From contig OZ251223.1 of the NCBI GenBank assembly GCA_965240325.2, positions 4,216,001 through 4,280,000 on the forward strand: a DNA stretch of 64,000 bases, written 5' to 3'. This stretch comes from Rebecca billardiae RCC1528. Lineage: Eukaryota; Haptophyta. Below, one piece after another: positions 62,537-64,000 of the stretch. Position numbers and translations under genes: made by a program. Position 1 is the stretch's first letter, and each line of letters opens with the position of its first letter. The notes under the pieces are model-generated. The model was given only the letters and a program-made list of their open reading frames with translations. It was not told the origin of the DNA and made no database searches.

Positions 62537-63091
62537 CGGGCGAGCGGACGCAGCCGACGGACGGCCGGGTCGGTGCGAGCCGCGTGGCCGCGATGCTGCG
62601 GTCAATGCTGCGGTCAGAGCCGGGCCCCGCCAGGCCGACGCGCGGGAGTGCCTGTGGAGCGTCATACTCATCCTCATACCGTGAGTGCGGCTCTGGCCTC
62701 TGGGCGCCGCAGCCCTTGACCGTCATCATGATCGCAAGCAGAAGGCAGGGCGGCGGAGAACTCATCCGCGGACACGCGGTGGCTCGTGCCAGACCTGCCT
62801 GATATGCACTCAGTCGGAGTCCGAACGGCCGCCGGCGAGGCACGCTCGAGTCCGGGCCACTCCGAGGGGCGGTCCGGACATCACCGGAGCTGAACGAGTG
62901 CGTTCTGATGCGTTGGCGGTGCAAACGGCTGCAGTCATTGTCAGCGTTCACGTTCGTGAGGAACCGGCCGGGGCGGTTGACACGAACGGAAAGCAGTGCC
63001 GCCAGCGCGGCAGGACCCACGTCCCACGCCACCGGTTTTAACGCTTCGCGGTTCGCAGCACGCCCGTCCACCTCGACAAGCCGACGCCGAC
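62537..63091. other. intergenic / promoter
   Basis: 555 bp between tandem genes. No repeat or gene was recognised. Confidence 0.55.
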
Positions 63092-63901
63092 ATGAGCACG
63101 CTGAGCGACGTTGTGCGCATCGGTGCCGAGTCGAACGTGCTCGGCCGAGTGCAGCAGCCCAAACGACTCCGCGCGAGTGCCAGGCCGACGCCACGCGCCG
63201 TGAGCACGCGCACCGGCTTCTGCTGGGTCCGGCACGAGCGCTTTGCGCCCTTTGCCAGCACGTGGAAGCGGCGGTACCTCGTCCTCGACTTTGACCGGAG
63301 GATCCTGACCATCTACCGCGAGGACAAGACCACCTTCATCAACTTCCTCGACCTACGTCGCTGCAATCTCGCCGCCGTGTCCCGGCCGGGCGCCGAGCGC
63401 CGCGGCGCGTTCACCATCGCTGCGCCACTCTCAACGCGCACAATTGCTGCTGAGGACGAGGAGGTGTCCAAGGCGTGGCTCGCCGAGCTGATGCGCGCGA
63501 CAGCCGGCTCGTCGGTGCAGCCAGCCGAGGCACATACTGCGTCGGCTCGGCGCGCGCGCCGCGACATGTCGCGCGCCCAGCGGCGTGAGCGCGCGGCGCT
63601 GCTCGTGCAGGCGCGGTTCAGGCTGCACATGCGCCGCCGCCGCCAGCGCTTCGCAGCCAAGAACCTGGCTGATGCCAGCGCGGCTGGCCGAGAGCCCGTA
63701 ACGCCGGAACCTCTCGCGCCGGCAGAGGCCAAGCTCGCGGCTCGGCAGGCTCGGCGGCGGCTGGCAGCGCGTGCGGAGCTGGACGACGGGACGACTGCCG
63801 CTGATGCCGTGCGGCGCATGCAGCAAGCTGATGAGCCTGATTATGACGCCGAGGCTGCGCCGCGCCGCCCGCGCAAGGACGTCGTCACGATTGTCGGCTG
63901 A
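63092..63901 (+). CDS. PH-domain protein with an IQ-like motif
   Basis: A single exon of 269 aa. A pleckstrin-homology-like domain covers residues about 42-145: TGFCWVRHERFAPFASTWKR (PH strands 1-2 pattern), RYLVLDFDRRILTIYREDKT (strands 2-3), and the last helix EVSKAWLAELMRA with its conserved Trp. Next is a basic helix with an IQ-like sequence (AALLVQARFRLHMRRRRQRF), a possible calmodulin-binding site. The tail is Ala/Arg-rich and ends RPRKDVVTIVG. Membrane phosphoinositide or protein binding is inferred. Upstream in-frame ATG at 62996 exists but gives a domain-less Pro-rich extension. An N-terminal 40-residue basic segment precedes the PH domain. Confidence 0.75.
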   Translation: MSTLSDVVRIGAESNVLGRVQQPKRLRASARPTPRAVSTRTGFCWVRHERFAPFASTWKRRYLVLDFDRRILTIYREDKTTFINFLDLRRCNLAAVSRPGAERRGAFTIAAPLSTRTIAAEDEEVSKAWLAELMRATAGSSVQPAEAHTASARRARRDMSRAQRRERAALLVQARFRLHMRRRRQRFAAKNLADASAAGREPVTPEPLAPAEAKLAARQARRRLAARAELDDGTTAADAVRRMQQADEPDYDAEAAPRRPRKDVVTIVG

Positions 63902-64000
63902 GTAGTAGTATGCGTGCCACTGCAATAATCACAGCAACGACTTCTTTTTTAAAGCGGCCGTTAGCGTGTCCAGCGGCCAGATTAATTTTCGAAAAATTAC
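63902..64000. other. window-edge 3' flank
   Basis: Downstream of the PH-domain gene, with AATAATCACAG and a TTTTTT tract. Too short to say more. Confidence 0.5.

Overview
This window is nuclear DNA from a very GC-rich eukaryote. I recognise about 25 protein genes, most of them clearly eukaryotic: the 26S proteasome ATPase Rpt1, histone H4, ribosomal protein eS25, TFIID subunit TAF5, a TAP42/alpha4 phosphatase regulator, a NEK-like kinase and a TMEM41-type VTT protein. Many are interrupted by short GT-AG introns of roughly 90-210 nt, mostly made of CG/GCGC runs and ending in GCGCAG. At least two proteins (11168-11896 and 48357-48932) start with a signal peptide followed by a plastid-type leader, the first with a Phe straight after the likely cleavage site. 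This suggests an alga with a secondary red plastid, such as a haptophyte or pelagophyte. That placement is inference and no marker here settles it.

Layout. 911-4388: FN3 plus sperm-tail PG-rich repeat protein. 5728-7242: Rpt1 (minus). 9208-10857: a head-to-head pair, an RRM-less CstF-64-like protein and a membrane-anchored NYN/PIN-like nuclease. 11168-11896: plastid PDZ-like protein. 12243-15728: tandem duplicate PIN-like (auxin efflux carrier family) transporters with a tRNA-derived repeat between them. 15881-17030: VTT protein. 17401-21415: multicopper oxidase with a ShKT domain and membrane anchor. 21735-22646: GNAT acetyltransferase. 22647-24561: satellite and dispersed-repeat island. 24562-30203: two divergently transcribed EF-hand / transmembrane / Cys-rich / Hog(Hint) genes. 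31136-33283: protein kinase. 33776-37287: MFS transporter and a Pro/Gln-rich protein. 38422-39813: alpha/beta hydrolase. 41578-45686: membrane protein of unknown function and a C2/cadherin-like surface protein. 46255-48932: repeat-containing unknown protein, flavin-reductase-like protein and thylakoid-lumen-type protein. 48933-53223: gene-poor. 53224-63901: H4, TAP42, eS25, GT-like protein, SWIB/DEK protein, TAF5, PH-domain protein.

Most housekeeping genes sit in head-to-head pairs with start codons about 60-310 bp apart, so shared bidirectional promoters look like the local rule. The genes do not form one pathway. The most unusual content is the Hog-domain pair: both predict a short intracellular EF-hand pair, one membrane span, a Cys-rich ectodomain and a C-terminal hedgehog-type autoprocessing domain, with the same three-exon structure. 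Their Hog regions are almost identical although the ectodomains have diverged. The window also holds a dispersed repeat family with (TA)n tails (five copies), a second three-copy repeat and two copies of a tRNA-like SINE.

Exon boundaries were chosen by hand from GT/AG sites, reading-frame phase and conserved motifs. They are internally consistent (every model is in frame and reaches its stop) but have no transcript support.
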